From Prevotella sp. (lineage in GTDB: Bacteria > Bacteroidota > Bacteroidia > Bacteroidales > Bacteroidaceae): a stretch of DNA of 40,658 nt. A model generated the notes under the pieces. The model was not told where the DNA came from and made no database searches. It saw only the letters and a list, made by a program, of their open reading frames with translations. Shown piece by piece: positions 1 through 8,448 of the stretch. Position 1 is the stretch's first letter; every line of letters starts with the position of its first letter. Location of the stretch: contig JAFPZD010000110.1 of the NCBI GenBank assembly GCA_017417465.1, positions 1-40,658 of the forward strand, written 5' to 3'. The position numbers and the translations under genes are program-made.

Positions 1-15
1 ACACGGTTGGGGGTG

Positions 16-319
16 ATGGCCACGGTTCTACACAGTTGTTCACGGTTTTCGGAGTATTGGGATAAGTGCACGGGCGCAAATTTGCGCCCGTGCAGATTCG
101 GATGGACGTTTTTCGTGGGAAAAGACGTGGCAAGGGCGCTGGGGTATAGCAACACCCGCAAGGCTTTACGCGATCATGTAGATGAGGAAGATAAGCTGAC
201 CCGACAAATTGTCGTATCAGGTCAGCGAAGGGAAGTTATCTTCATCAACGCGAGCGGCCTCTATGCGCTGGTGCTCTCATCGAAGCTGCCGCAGGCGAGG
301 GATTTTAGGCGGTGGGGTT
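16..319 (+). pseudogene. Bro-N domain (phage antirepressor) fragment
   Basis: The reading frame from about base 100 to 318 shows the core of a Bro-N domain: FFVGKDVARALGY, a KALRDHV stretch, then INASGLYALVLSSKLP and ARDFRRW. This DNA-binding domain is typical of phage and plasmid antirepressors. The match stops abruptly after RRW. The frame then runs on into low-quality sequence antisense to the 3' end of the next gene, so the C-terminal part is missing. The N-terminal beta strands normally found before FFVGKDV are also replaced by unrelated residues spanning a palindrome. I read it as a decayed remnant of a phage or mobile element. It could also be cut by the window edge on the left. Confidence 0.7.
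67..94. repeat. Perfect 28-bp palindrome
   Basis: The 14-base arm TGCACGGGCGCAAA is followed directly by its exact reverse complement with no loop. It lies inside the 5' part of the Bro-N remnant. It could be a hairpin or terminator, a protein-binding site, or a repeat left by a mobile element. Confidence 0.7.
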
Positions 320-325
320 GCCAGG

Positions 326-2344
326 CTAATAGTTCTTCCGGAACTGGATGTACTCATCGCAGCGGGAGACGTAGGTGGCGGGGCCGTCGGCGTTCGCCTT
401 CTCGAAGTCGGCGAGGGCGGCGAAGGCGCGGTACTGCTGGGTTTCCCTGTTGACTATCCTGACGAACTCTGAGCGTTCACGATCCCACTCCTCCGTGCTC
501 CAGCAGTCGGGATTGAGATAGACGTAGGCCCGTGCGAAGAGCACCCGCTCCTTCAACTGGCGGCTGGTGGTGCGCCCAGCCTTTCGCAGCAGTTCGACGG
601 CCTTCTGTGCATAGTCGATCTCGTTGGGCTGCAGCTCGTCGTAGGGGCTCTTCGTGTCGTGGAGCAGGAACCAGCAGTCGCCGGAGTAGTGAGCCTGCGC
701 ATAGCGGATGGCGAGGTCGTACTGCCGCTGGTAGAGCGCCTGCCCATTGAGAATGAGCGCTTCGCCCTCCATCCGCTGCATCTCGCGCGCGAAGGCCAGC
801 TTCGGGTTCTCGGTGGGCGCCGGCACATCGTCGCCCCACTGCTGCGCCTCCGTCAGCCACTGGCGCTTGACCCACGGCTCCACGTTCCAATGGCGCAGTG
901 AGGCATAGCGTGCATAGCCCTTGTCGGCATAGTAGCTGACGGACACCTGTGAGAGCCATTCGATGGCCTCCTGCCACTTGCAGAGGCGCAAGTGCTTCGT
1001 GCCGATGAGGTCGTTCAGGACGTCGTCGCTGATGGCACTGCTGCTGTTCTCCTTGACAAACTTGTCGAAGGCGGTCATGGCCGGGCGCTTGCAGTATGCA
1101 AGGTGGGCGAGGACGGCATCGACAGTGGCCGTGTCGAGGAACGCCTCGTAGCCACCGCCCAGAAAGCTCTCGAGCTGCAGCACGGTGTGCTGTCGGCCGG
1201 CCTCCTGGAACTTCGGGATGACCGTCTGGCGAGCGATGCGAGTGTAAGCATTGCCGTAGTAGGTGTGGGCGCTCTGCATGCCCTGCAGCCAGCGCAGCTC
1301 GCCGGCCATCATGTTCTCAAGGCTCGCATTCAGGGGCTGGGCGGCAAACGTGATGTAGTCGTTAATGATGCGGGCGACATTGTTCATACGTTCAGGCCCC
1401 TCGTAGCCGACGGCCTCACGGATGTCGGACAGTGCTTCCTGCCGGAGTCCCAGCATGTACTCTAACCAGGCCTTGGCCGTCTGCCACATGATGGGCAGCT
1501 GCGACTTCTGCTCCCTAACGGCCTGTGCGCAGAGTGCTACCATCTGCTCGGCCTCCTCATGGTTGATGTCGCGTACGAAGAGCTTGCCGTAGCCGTCGTT
1601 GTCGGCTGCTTCCTGCACATTGTTGACGAAGTCCTGCAGCAGGAAGGGCAGCACGGCGGAGTTGGCATCGCGCAGGTATTCCTTGCGGATGGCTTCGAAG
1701 GAGCGGCGCTCGTAGTACTGCGTCATAAGGCTCTCCCAGTCGCCCTGCCGTGCGAAGATTTGGCCGGCCTCGTCGCCACGGCCACACTTCCGCAGCGCAC
1801 CGGCGTAGATGTTCTCCATCATGTCCTTATAGACCGTCTCGATGAAGTCCTTGGCCGTCTCTTCCCAGAAGCTGACGTTGTCCTGATGGCGACCCATGAG
1901 CATGTTGCAACGCATGTAAAGCAGGGCATGCTGGCTGCGCAGGCGCGTCTTCACTTTGCTGAGGGCATAGGCACGGACGCTGCTGAGCGTCTGGGCGCGC
2001 TCGGCGAGCTCCTCCTTCGTGGGATATTCCCACGTCTCCTCGCTGACCTCTTGGGCGCAGTTCAGGTACTTCTGCAAGTTCTCGACGTAGCTCACCATGA
2101 GGGCATCGTCCTTGGCGCGGGCGGCGGCGATGACCTCGTCGGCGTCGAAGTAGAAATAGGTGTCCTCCGACTGTCCGAGGTAGGCTTTCCAGTTTTCGCG
2201 CGTCGTCTGGTCGGTACGGTGGCGGAACTCCGTGTCGTCGTAGATGTTGAACAAGTAGTAGTTGTCGGTACCCATCCAGATGCAGGCGCCGGCACGCAGC
2301 ACGCAGGTAGCCGCAAGCACGCTAATGATGATAAATCGCTTCAT
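326..2344 (-). CDS. Large exported protein of unknown function
   Basis: A protein of 672 residues from the chosen ATG. That start gives a convincing signal sequence (MKRFIIISVLAATCVLRAGA) followed by a Cys-Ile-Trp mature start; an upstream in-frame start would add 13 unlikely residues. The rest is rich in Ala, Leu, Tyr and Glu with helical segments, such as the stretches around ARAKDDALMVSYVENLQKYL and EIDYAQKAVELLRKAG. This suggests a periplasmic or surface alpha-solenoid of TPR type, but I see no catalytic motif. The start overlaps the end of the upstream lipoprotein gene by 23 bases, so the two are probably translated together. I do not recognise the family beyond a general Bacteroidetes exported protein. 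Confidence 0.85.
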   Translation of the reverse strand: MKRFIIISVLAATCVLRAGACIWMGTDNYYLFNIYDDTEFRHRTDQTTRENWKAYLGQSEDTYFYFDADEVIAAARAKDDALMVSYVENLQKYLNCAQEVSEETWEYPTKEELAERAQTLSSVRAYALSKVKTRLRSQHALLYMRCNMLMGRHQDNVSFWEETAKDFIETVYKDMMENIYAGALRKCGRGDEAGQIFARQGDWESLMTQYYERRSFEAIRKEYLRDANSAVLPFLLQDFVNNVQEAADNDGYGKLFVRDINHEEAEQMVALCAQAVREQKSQLPIMWQTAKAWLEYMLGLRQEALSDIREAVGYEGPERMNNVARIINDYITFAAQPLNASLENMMAGELRWLQGMQSAHTYYGNAYTRIARQTVIPKFQEAGRQHTVLQLESFLGGGYEAFLDTATVDAVLAHLAYCKRPAMTAFDKFVKENSSSAISDDVLNDLIGTKHLRLCKWQEAIEWLSQVSVSYYADKGYARYASLRHWNVEPWVKRQWLTEAQQWGDDVPAPTENPKLAFAREMQRMEGEALILNGQALYQRQYDLAIRYAQAHYSGDCWFLLHDTKSPYDELQPNEIDYAQKAVELLRKAGRTTSRQLKERVLFARAYVYLNPDCWSTEEWDRERSEFVRIVNRETQQYRAFAALADFEKANADGPATYVSRCDEYIQFRKNY

Positions 2345-3197
2345 AGGTCTCAGGGGTATAACGGTTAATGTTTTCAGTGTCAAGGTGGTAGACGACGATG
2401 TCCTGTCGCAGCTCGGGGCGCCGCTTCTCGACGATCGCCTTCACGCGCAGAATCTCGTCGGCTTCGACGGCATGCTCCACGCGCACGCCGTGGATGTTGC
2501 GCTGCCAACGGTAGACCGGATAGGCGGCGGCGAGCTGCAGCGGGTAGTCGGCCAGGAAGCGCACGTAAGGGCGCACGTCGCGCTCATCGAGCACGGGGTT
2601 GCGCTTCTCGAAGTTACGCGGGTCGCCTGTGTTGTAGATCATCAGCACGCCATAGTCGACTGGCGGCACAGGCATGGCGAGCTGGTGCAGGCGGATGGTG
2701 GTCGAGAGGCACATGCCACGGGTGGCAGCCTCGCAGCGCACGGCCTCGAGAAAGCTGTAGTAGGTGTGGCGGCTGCGCTCGGTGTAGTCGCAGTCGATTT
2801 GCAGCTCTTCGACGCCGTGGATGTCGTTCGTCCTGTTCATCTGCGCCACGCGGGCAACGAGTTTGCTGGCCAGCTCTTCGCCATCGCCAACGATGCTGTC
2901 GCGCATGCAGTCCTCAGTGATGTAGACCGTGGGAACGAACGCCACGCCTTCGGGCAGGCTGTCGGTGAAGGCGATGGTGGCGTTGGGCATGGGCTGGCCG
3001 TCGCGCATCACCACGTCGAAATAGCGGCAGTACACCTTATTAATATTGTAGTGGTGCAGGAACGCCCGTTCCACACTGTCGAGACGCCACTCCGTACGCC
3101 AGTAGTACACGGCGTTCTCCACGTCGGCGTTCTCACGCTGTCGGCACCCGATAGCCAGCAGGCACAACAGCAGACAGATGATGCTCCACTTCTTCAT
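2322..3197 (-). CDS. Probable lipoprotein, DUF3142-like
   Basis: A protein of 291 residues. The chosen ATG gives a lipoprotein signal (KKWSIICLLLCLLAIGC) whose Cys would be lipidated. The middle contains ELQIDCDYT followed by a helix and then LSTTIRLHQL and YGVLMIYNTGDP. This order resembles the strands of a TIM-barrel, glycosidase-like fold seen in DUF3142 proteins; the family call is tentative. A TAACTTTG box lies only a few bases upstream of the ATG, so the transcript may have almost no leader. It is the first gene of a two-gene minus-strand operon with the overlapping exported protein that follows. Confidence 0.8.
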   Translation of the reverse strand: MKKWSIICLLLCLLAIGCRQRENADVENAVYYWRTEWRLDSVERAFLHHYNINKVYCRYFDVVMRDGQPMPNATIAFTDSLPEGVAFVPTVYITEDCMRDSIVGDGEELASKLVARVAQMNRTNDIHGVEELQIDCDYTERSRHTYYSFLEAVRCEAATRGMCLSTTIRLHQLAMPVPPVDYGVLMIYNTGDPRNFEKRNPVLDERDVRPYVRFLADYPLQLAAAYPVYRWQRNIHGVRVEHAVEADEILRVKAIVEKRRPELRQDIVVYHLDTENINRYTPETYEAIYHH

Positions 3198-3205
3198 TGC
3201 AGCCG

Positions 3206-3239
3206 CAAAGTTACGCATTTTCTTTGAATTAAGCGCAAA
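3206..3239 (-). promoter_or_regulatory. Bacteroidetes-type promoter for the minus-strand pair
   Basis: On the minus strand there is TAACTTTG at 3213-3206, with TTTG at 3239-3236 as a possible -33 element (22-base spacing). The start codon at 3197 lies only 8 bases past the -7 box, so the mRNA would be nearly leaderless. Confidence 0.5.
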
Positions 3240-3294
3240 TATTATGTTTTTTTTCGTGCATTCGCCCCCAGATTACGTAAAACACGACATGAGC

Positions 3295-3380
3295 GTGGCG
3301 CTTCGCGGGTCAGGAAGTGGCGCTTCGCAAGTCAGGAAGTGGCCCTTCGCGAGCCGGGAAGTGTCGCTTCGAGGCCTTCG
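3295..3380. repeat. 22-bp tandem repeats
   Basis: Three consecutive 22-base units begin with GTGGCGCTTCGC (one has GTGGCCCTTCGC) and end GTCAGGAA or GCCGGGAA, at 3295-3316, 3317-3338 and 3339-3360. A fourth degenerate unit starts GTGTCGCTTCG at 3361. Confidence 0.8.
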
Positions 3381-3436
3381 AGGGGACTGCCAGTCGCCTC
3401 TGGTACGAACGTTTCTGACTATTTTTTGCTGAAAAG

Positions 3437-3468
3437 TTTGGTGGTATGGAGAATTGTTTGTAACTTTG
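3437..3468 (+). promoter_or_regulatory. Promoter of the GH28-GH2 pair
   Basis: TTTG at 3437-3440 and TAACTTTG at 3461-3468 are separated by 20 bases, matching the Bacteroides -33/-7 consensus. Transcription would start near 3474, giving a leader of about 50 bases before the chosen ATG. Confidence 0.65.
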
Positions 3469-3522
3469 CACACGTACCCAGTTGTCACTTGATATTTGTT
3501 ACGATGCACAAAAATTGATCCC

Positions 3523-5025
3523 ATGACGAGAAGAATCATACGGTTGTCAATGTTACTATGGCTCAGCTGGACAGAGCTGATGCCGGCAGCTGCCCTTGAC
3601 CTCAGGACAGCAGCGTTGAAGATACCTGCAGACGGGAAGTCACTGTGTACGACCCGCCTTCAGGAGGCTATCGACCGTATAGGGCAGGCGGGAGGCGGGA
3701 GGCTGACATTCGCACCGGGTGAATACCTCACGGGCACCCTCGTCATGCGCTCTGGGGTGGAGCTCTATCTGGAAGAAGGGGCAACGCTGAAGGGCAGTAC
3801 TGACCCAAGGCATTATATCACTGCCAACGCTTCAGGCGTCGGCGAGACACCCGACATCGACAATGGCAGTGCGCTCGTCTATGCCAATCATGTGGAACGC
3901 GTATCCTTACGGGGCAAGGGCTGCATTGACGGACAGGGGCTCCAATTGGCGCTCTGCATCGACAGCCTTCATCATACAGGCGAGATGCCCGACCCCAACT
4001 ATAATTATCGGCGCCTGAGGCCTAACAACCGTCCGAAACTGTTCTTCTTCCTTGAATGCTCCGACGTGACGGTTGAGGGGCTCCGACTGCAAAGCAGTGC
4101 AGAGTGGGGACTGGTGTTCAACAAATGCGAGCGACTGGCCATCCAGGATATCACCCTATGGAACCGTGCCTATTGGAACAACGACGGCATCGACCTGACG
4201 GGGTGTCGGCATGTGCGAGTCAGCCGTTGCCTGATAGATGCTGCCGATGACGGCATCTGCTTCAAGTCGCACCATCCCGATGAACTGAACTACGACATCG
4301 AGATAGCCGACTGTGACATTCGCAGCAGTGCTTCGGCCATTAAGTTTGGCACCGCTTCCTATGGGGACTTCCGTCGCATACATATCCACGACCTGAAAGT
4401 ACGTGACACCTTCCGCTCGGCCATCGCCATCGAGAGCGTCGACGGGGGCGAGATAGACAGCATTCTCGTAGAACGAATCGAGGCGGTGAACACGGGCAAT
4501 CCCATCTTCCTGCGATTAGGTCAGCGGGCAGGCGACAAGCCGGGCGCCTTGCGTCATGTCACTATTCGCGACCTGACATGCGAAGTGCCTTTTGGACGCC
4601 CCGATGAGGCATACGACTTGCGAGGACCGGAAGTCAACTTCTTCCACAACCCCTTCCCCAGCAGCATCTGCGGCATCCCTGGCAACAGTATTCAGGATGT
4701 GACGATCGAGGATGTGGCAATATGCTATCCTGGACGAGCAACCAAAGGTATGGCCTACATACCGCTCTGGCGTGTGAGCGATGTGCCTGAGCGAATCAAG
4801 GATTATCCTGAGTTCTCGATGTTTGGGGAACTGCCCGCATGGGGATTCTATGTGCGGCATGTGGAGGGCATCACCTTTCGCCACATCACGCTGACACTGG
4901 CCGACAGAGATTTCCGGCCAGCCTTTGTCTTCGACGATGCCAAGCGGGTGACGCTTGAGCGTGTGACACCTTCTGCGGCTGATCAGTATTTCTTTGAAGG
5001 AGGTGAGGAGGTAAAAGTAGAATAG
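3523..5025 (+). CDS. Glycoside hydrolase family 28 (polygalacturonase-like)
   Basis: A protein of 500 residues from the ATG at 3523, which opens a signal peptide of about 24 residues ending in PAAA; an upstream in-frame TTG is less likely. The body is a right-handed beta-helix with GH28 landmarks: an N-terminal AADGKS-like segment (PADGKSLCTTRLQEAID), the NNDGID acid motif near residue 219, the DDGICFKS motif near 242, and SAIKFGTAS near 271. These supply the usual Asp triad. Substrates of the family are galacturonan or related pectic chains; the exact substrate cannot be read here. It is secreted to the periplasm or surface and is followed 29 bases later by a GH2 enzyme, which suggests joint plant-glycan breakdown. 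Confidence 0.9.
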   Translation: MTRRIIRLSMLLWLSWTELMPAAALDLRTAALKIPADGKSLCTTRLQEAIDRIGQAGGGRLTFAPGEYLTGTLVMRSGVELYLEEGATLKGSTDPRHYITANASGVGETPDIDNGSALVYANHVERVSLRGKGCIDGQGLQLALCIDSLHHTGEMPDPNYNYRRLRPNNRPKLFFFLECSDVTVEGLRLQSSAEWGLVFNKCERLAIQDITLWNRAYWNNDGIDLTGCRHVRVSRCLIDAADDGICFKSHHPDELNYDIEIADCDIRSSASAIKFGTASYGDFRRIHIHDLKVRDTFRSAIAIESVDGGEIDSILVERIEAVNTGNPIFLRLGQRAGDKPGALRHVTIRDLTCEVPFGRPDEAYDLRGPEVNFFHNPFPSSICGIPGNSIQDVTIEDVAICYPGRATKGMAYIPLWRVSDVPERIKDYPEFSMFGELPAWGFYVRHVEGITFRHITLTLADRDFRPAFVFDDAKRVTLERVTPSAADQYFFEGGEEVKVE

Positions 5026-5054
5026 TGTAAATAAAAGAAAACTAAATGTAGACA

Positions 5055-7508
5055 ATGAGACGACTCCTTACACTGCTTGCCGGCCTGCTGTTGGTGGCAA
5101 CACAGGCAACGGCTCAGGCCTCGTTCGGAAAGGCCGAGAAGATGAACGATGGGTGGCGCTTCCTGCGCATCGACTCCATATGGAACATCCGCGAGACGGC
5201 GGATATGAAAGAGGTGGGCTTCGACGACAGTCGCTGGCGCACCGTCACACTGCCCCATGACTGGGGCGTGGAGCTGCCAATGTCGCCAGACAAAGGCAGC
5301 TGTCAGGGCTACCTGCCCGGTGGCATCGGGTGGTACAGGAAGATGCTGCAGGCAAACCACGGTGAGGGGGAGCGGCTCTTCGTCTTCTTCGAGGGTGTTT
5401 ACAACCACTCGGAGGTCTATCTGAACGGTCGCCTGCTGGGTCGTCGGCCAAGTGGCTTTGCTTCGTTCCTCTACGACCTGACACCTTATCTCAACGCCGA
5501 TGGGCAGAACGTGCTGGCCGTCCGCGTGGACCACTCGCAAGAGGCCGACAGCCGCTGGTACACAGGGTCGGGCATCTATCGTGACGTGTGGCTCATCACC
5601 GCGCCTGAGGTTCACCTGGCACTGTGGGGCACTGCCTACAGACTAGTGAGCATCAACAACAAAAAGGCTATGGTAGAGGTGGACGTGGAGACCACCGACG
5701 ACTGCCCCACCCCATCGCAGGGAGCGGCAGCACTGAGTGCCACCGTGGAGCTGGCCGATGCTGGCGGCACCATCGTGGCAAAGACCACAACCACCATCGG
5801 TAGGCAAGCGAAGAAGACGGTGACACTGACAGTGAAGAACCCACAGCGCTGGACGCTTGACAAGCCCTACCTGTACACGCTGACCACCACGCTCAGCAAT
5901 GGCGACCGGAGCGTGGTGAAGGCTGGTTTGCGCACCCTTGACTTCTCGGCCGACCGCGGTTTTGCCCTCAACGGACAGTGGATGAAGGTAAAAGGTGTCT
6001 GCGTCCACGATGATGGCGGCGTGCTGGGAACGGCAGTGCCCGCCGAGGTGTGGCGCCGACGTGTGCGTGAGCTGAAGGCCATCGGCGTCAATGCCCTGCG
6101 CATGAGTCATAACCCGCATGCTCCTGCCCTCTACAATATCTGCGACGAAGAAGGGATGCTCGTGATGGACGAGGCATCGGACGAGTGGGAGTTTCCTAAG
6201 CGTAAGTGGATGAAGGGCTGGAACCAGGGGGCTCCGGGCTTTGAGGGCACCTACACCTATTTCGATGAGTGGATAGAGCGCGACGTGGCCGACATGGTGC
6301 GCCGCGACCGCTGCCATCCCTCGGTGTTCCTCTGGTCTATCGGCAACGAGGTGGACTATCCCAACGACCCCTATTCGCACCCCGTGCTCGACGGCGACGG
6401 CAGTTTCACGCAGCCCATGTATGGCGGATACAAGCCCGAGCAGCCTCATGCCGAGCGTATAGGCCATATAGCCCAGCGCTTGGTCAAGGTGGTGAAGGAC
6501 ATCGACAAGTCGCGCCCCACGACGGGTGCCCTGGCCGGCGTCGTGATGTCGAACGAGACGGCTTACCCAGAGGCGGTCGACGTGGTGGGCTACAACTACA
6601 CCGAGAGCCGCTACGACGAGGACCACGAGAAGTACCCGAAGCGCGTCATCTACGGCTCGGAGAACCGCCACGACCTGGCAGCATGGGAGGCAGTGCGTCA
6701 GAAACAGCACATCTTCGGGCAGTTCCTCTGGACGGGCATCGACTATCTGGGCGAGAGTGGCACATGGCCAGCTCGTGGCAGCTCCGCCGGCCTGCTGGAC
6801 CTGGCCGGGCAGCGTAAGCCTATCGGCTGGTATCGCGCCGCATTGTGGAGCGACAAACCCGTCTGCTACATCGGCAGCTCGTTGCTGAACCGTGGTGGCA
6901 ATGGGGCACAGAATGGGCGGAGGTCACGGAGAAACCAGTGGAATGCACCGTCGCCCTATGCACCCGATGCCTGGAACTACCGCGATGGCGACCGTGTGCG
7001 CGTGGTCTGCTTTACCAATGCCGACGATGCGCGCCTGCTGCTGAACGGACAGCCAGTGGATGCCCAGCTGCAGCGTGACGAGCTCACGGGCATTCTCTAC
7101 TGCGAAATGGACTACCAACCAGGAGCCCTGCGCTGCGAGGCGGCCAACGGGGCAAGCTATGAGATAACGACTACGGGGCAGCCACATGCCCTGCGCCTCT
7201 CGACCGACTCCGTGGCCCACGTGTTTGTCGAGGTGGTCGATGCGCAGGGTCATCGGGTAAAGACTGCCGACAACGAGGTGACGCTCTTCGTTCAGGGTGC
7301 CGACTTGCTAGGCATGGAGAATGGCAACATCATGGACGCCACGGCGGCTGGGCGACTGATAAAGAACAGGCTACGCGTGTATGGCGGACGCCTCGTGGCC
7401 TATCTGAGGCCACAGGCTGGCAGCGAGGTGACGGTACGTGCGTCGGCGCCGTTCCTGGAGTCCGGCGAGTTGCGGTTTGGGACTATCGCAGCGCTGACTA
7501 ATAACTGA
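5055..7508 (+). CDS. Glycoside hydrolase family 2 (beta-galactosidase-like)
   Basis: An exported protein of 817 residues with a signal peptide ending near ATQATA. The GH2 order is visible: an N-terminal sugar-binding jelly roll (WRTVTLPHDW, then YLNGRLLG, and DSRWYTGSGIYRDVWL), an immunoglobulin-like domain (about 200-295), and a TIM barrel. The barrel holds the acid/base Glu in SIGNEVDYP (E432) and a likely nucleophile Glu in YGSENRHD (E536). A C-terminal DUF4982-like/Ig region follows. Beta-galactosidase, beta-glucuronidase or related activity is possible; the sequence alone does not decide. It is co-transcribed with the GH28 gene. Its 3' end overlaps the convergent HhH gene by 11 bases. 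Confidence 0.92.
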   Translation: MRRLLTLLAGLLLVATQATAQASFGKAEKMNDGWRFLRIDSIWNIRETADMKEVGFDDSRWRTVTLPHDWGVELPMSPDKGSCQGYLPGGIGWYRKMLQANHGEGERLFVFFEGVYNHSEVYLNGRLLGRRPSGFASFLYDLTPYLNADGQNVLAVRVDHSQEADSRWYTGSGIYRDVWLITAPEVHLALWGTAYRLVSINNKKAMVEVDVETTDDCPTPSQGAAALSATVELADAGGTIVAKTTTTIGRQAKKTVTLTVKNPQRWTLDKPYLYTLTTTLSNGDRSVVKAGLRTLDFSADRGFALNGQWMKVKGVCVHDDGGVLGTAVPAEVWRRRVRELKAIGVNALRMSHNPHAPALYNICDEEGMLVMDEASDEWEFPKRKWMKGWNQGAPGFEGTYTYFDEWIERDVADMVRRDRCHPSVFLWSIGNEVDYPNDPYSHPVLDGDGSFTQPMYGGYKPEQPHAERIGHIAQRLVKVVKDIDKSRPTTGALAGVVMSNETAYPEAVDVVGYNYTESRYDEDHEKYPKRVIYGSENRHDLAAWEAVRQKQHIFGQFLWTGIDYLGESGTWPARGSSAGLLDLAGQRKPIGWYRAALWSDKPVCYIGSSLLNRGGNGAQNGRRSRRNQWNAPSPYAPDAWNYRDGDRVRVVCFTNADDARLLLNGQPVDAQLQRDELTGILYCEMDYQPGALRCEAANGASYEITTTGQPHALRLSTDSVAHVFVEVVDAQGHRVKTADNEVTLFVQGADLLGMENGNIMDATAAGRLIKNRLRVYGGRLVAYLRPQAGSEVTVRASAPFLESGELRFGTIAALTNN

Positions 7509-8448
7509 GATAGGGACGCAGGCGCTCGATGACCTCCGGCGGGAAGTCGGGCAGCAGGTGGAGGTCGGCGATGTCGCCAATAGCCCCTTGGGTGCGTCGG
7601 TAGTCGACGATGGCACGTGCCTGATAGTAGTTGATGTAGGGATGGCGCTTCAGCTCGTTGAGCGTCAGGCGGTTGATGTTGAGACGGCGTGGCTGTGGCT
7701 GCGCGATGGTAAAGAAAGCCTTTGCCTCGGCAGGGAAGTTAGAAATCTCGTCGAGCTGGTCGATGCTCACGTAGCCACCAAGACGCTGACCATAGTCGGC
7801 AATGCGGCGAGCAAAGTAGCTACCGATGCCTGGGACGGTCATCAGCACTGTCGTATCGGCACTGTTCAGGTCGACAGTCTCGCCAGCGGCGAGCTTGTGG
7901 CGCGAAGTGCTGGGCCGTGGCTGCTCCTGCTGCTCCTCGGCATCGGCCTTGTTTTCGATGAACAGGGTTGTGGCCGGCAGATAGTCGGCAGAGATGTGGA
8001 TGTAAGGTTCCAGCTCACGGTACTGCTTGGTGGTGAGGCCATAAAGGCTTGCGAAGTCGGACTTCTTACGAAAGACGCCGCCATGGGCACGGTATTTGTA
8101 AATGTTCTTCACCAGCCAAGGCTGTAGCCCTAAGCGCAGCAGTGCGGTGCTGTCGGCGGTATTAGGGTCAAAGTCGAAAAGCTCGGCACGCCGCTCATCG
8201 GGCTGCCGATAGACGATGGCAGGCTGCTGACGGTCGACGTAATTGACAGAAGTGCGTCCCTGCCGCAGGGGTTGCCCAGACTGTAAATCCTGTTGACGGA
8301 GGGAGTCGGCAGCATCGGCCATCGGTTGCTGTGGGGCCCTGCCTGTCAGAGTGATGATAAGGAGTGCGACAATGGCGACTGTCAACAGCGTGAGCAGTAC
8401 CTTGCGGTCACTCTTATGGATATAGGCCAATTCCCTCAACCAACTCAT
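7498..8448 (-). CDS. ComEA-like helix-hairpin-helix protein
   Basis: A protein of 316 residues with one N-terminal membrane segment (about 18-36), a linker, and three helix-hairpin-helix units at about 92-150, 192-248 and 255-314. The second has the classic form VDLNSADTTVLMTVPGIGSY, where PGIG is the hairpin that contacts the DNA backbone. The architecture fits a membrane-anchored, periplasm-facing DNA-binding protein of the ComEA type, although many Bacteroidetes carry such proteins without proven competence. The start overlaps the stop of the upstream symporter gene as ATGA, so translation is probably coupled. Confidence 0.88.
   Translation of the reverse strand: MSWLRELAYIHKSDRKVLLTLLTVAIVALLIITLTGRAPQQPMADAADSLRQQDLQSGQPLRQGRTSVNYVDRQQPAIVYRQPDERRAELFDFDPNTADSTALLRLGLQPWLVKNIYKYRAHGGVFRKKSDFASLYGLTTKQYRELEPYIHISADYLPATTLFIENKADAEEQQEQPRPSTSRHKLAAGETVDLNSADTTVLMTVPGIGSYFARRIADYGQRLGGYVSIDQLDEISNFPAEAKAFFTIAQPQPRRLNINRLTLNELKRHPYINYYQARAIVDYRRTQGAIGDIADLHLLPDFPPEVIERLRPYLSY

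Larger units (their letters stand above)
3198..3522. other. Divergent intergenic region
   Basis: About 325 bases without a gene. It holds a minus-strand promoter near 3206, an AT-rich stretch near 3220-3260, three 22-bp tandem repeats with a degenerate fourth at 3295-3380, and a plus-strand promoter at 3437-3468. I see no small ORF or RNA gene. Confidence 0.6.

Noticed and set aside
3295-3380. Possible CRISPR-like repeat
   Set aside because: No spacers lie between the units and no cas genes are nearby.
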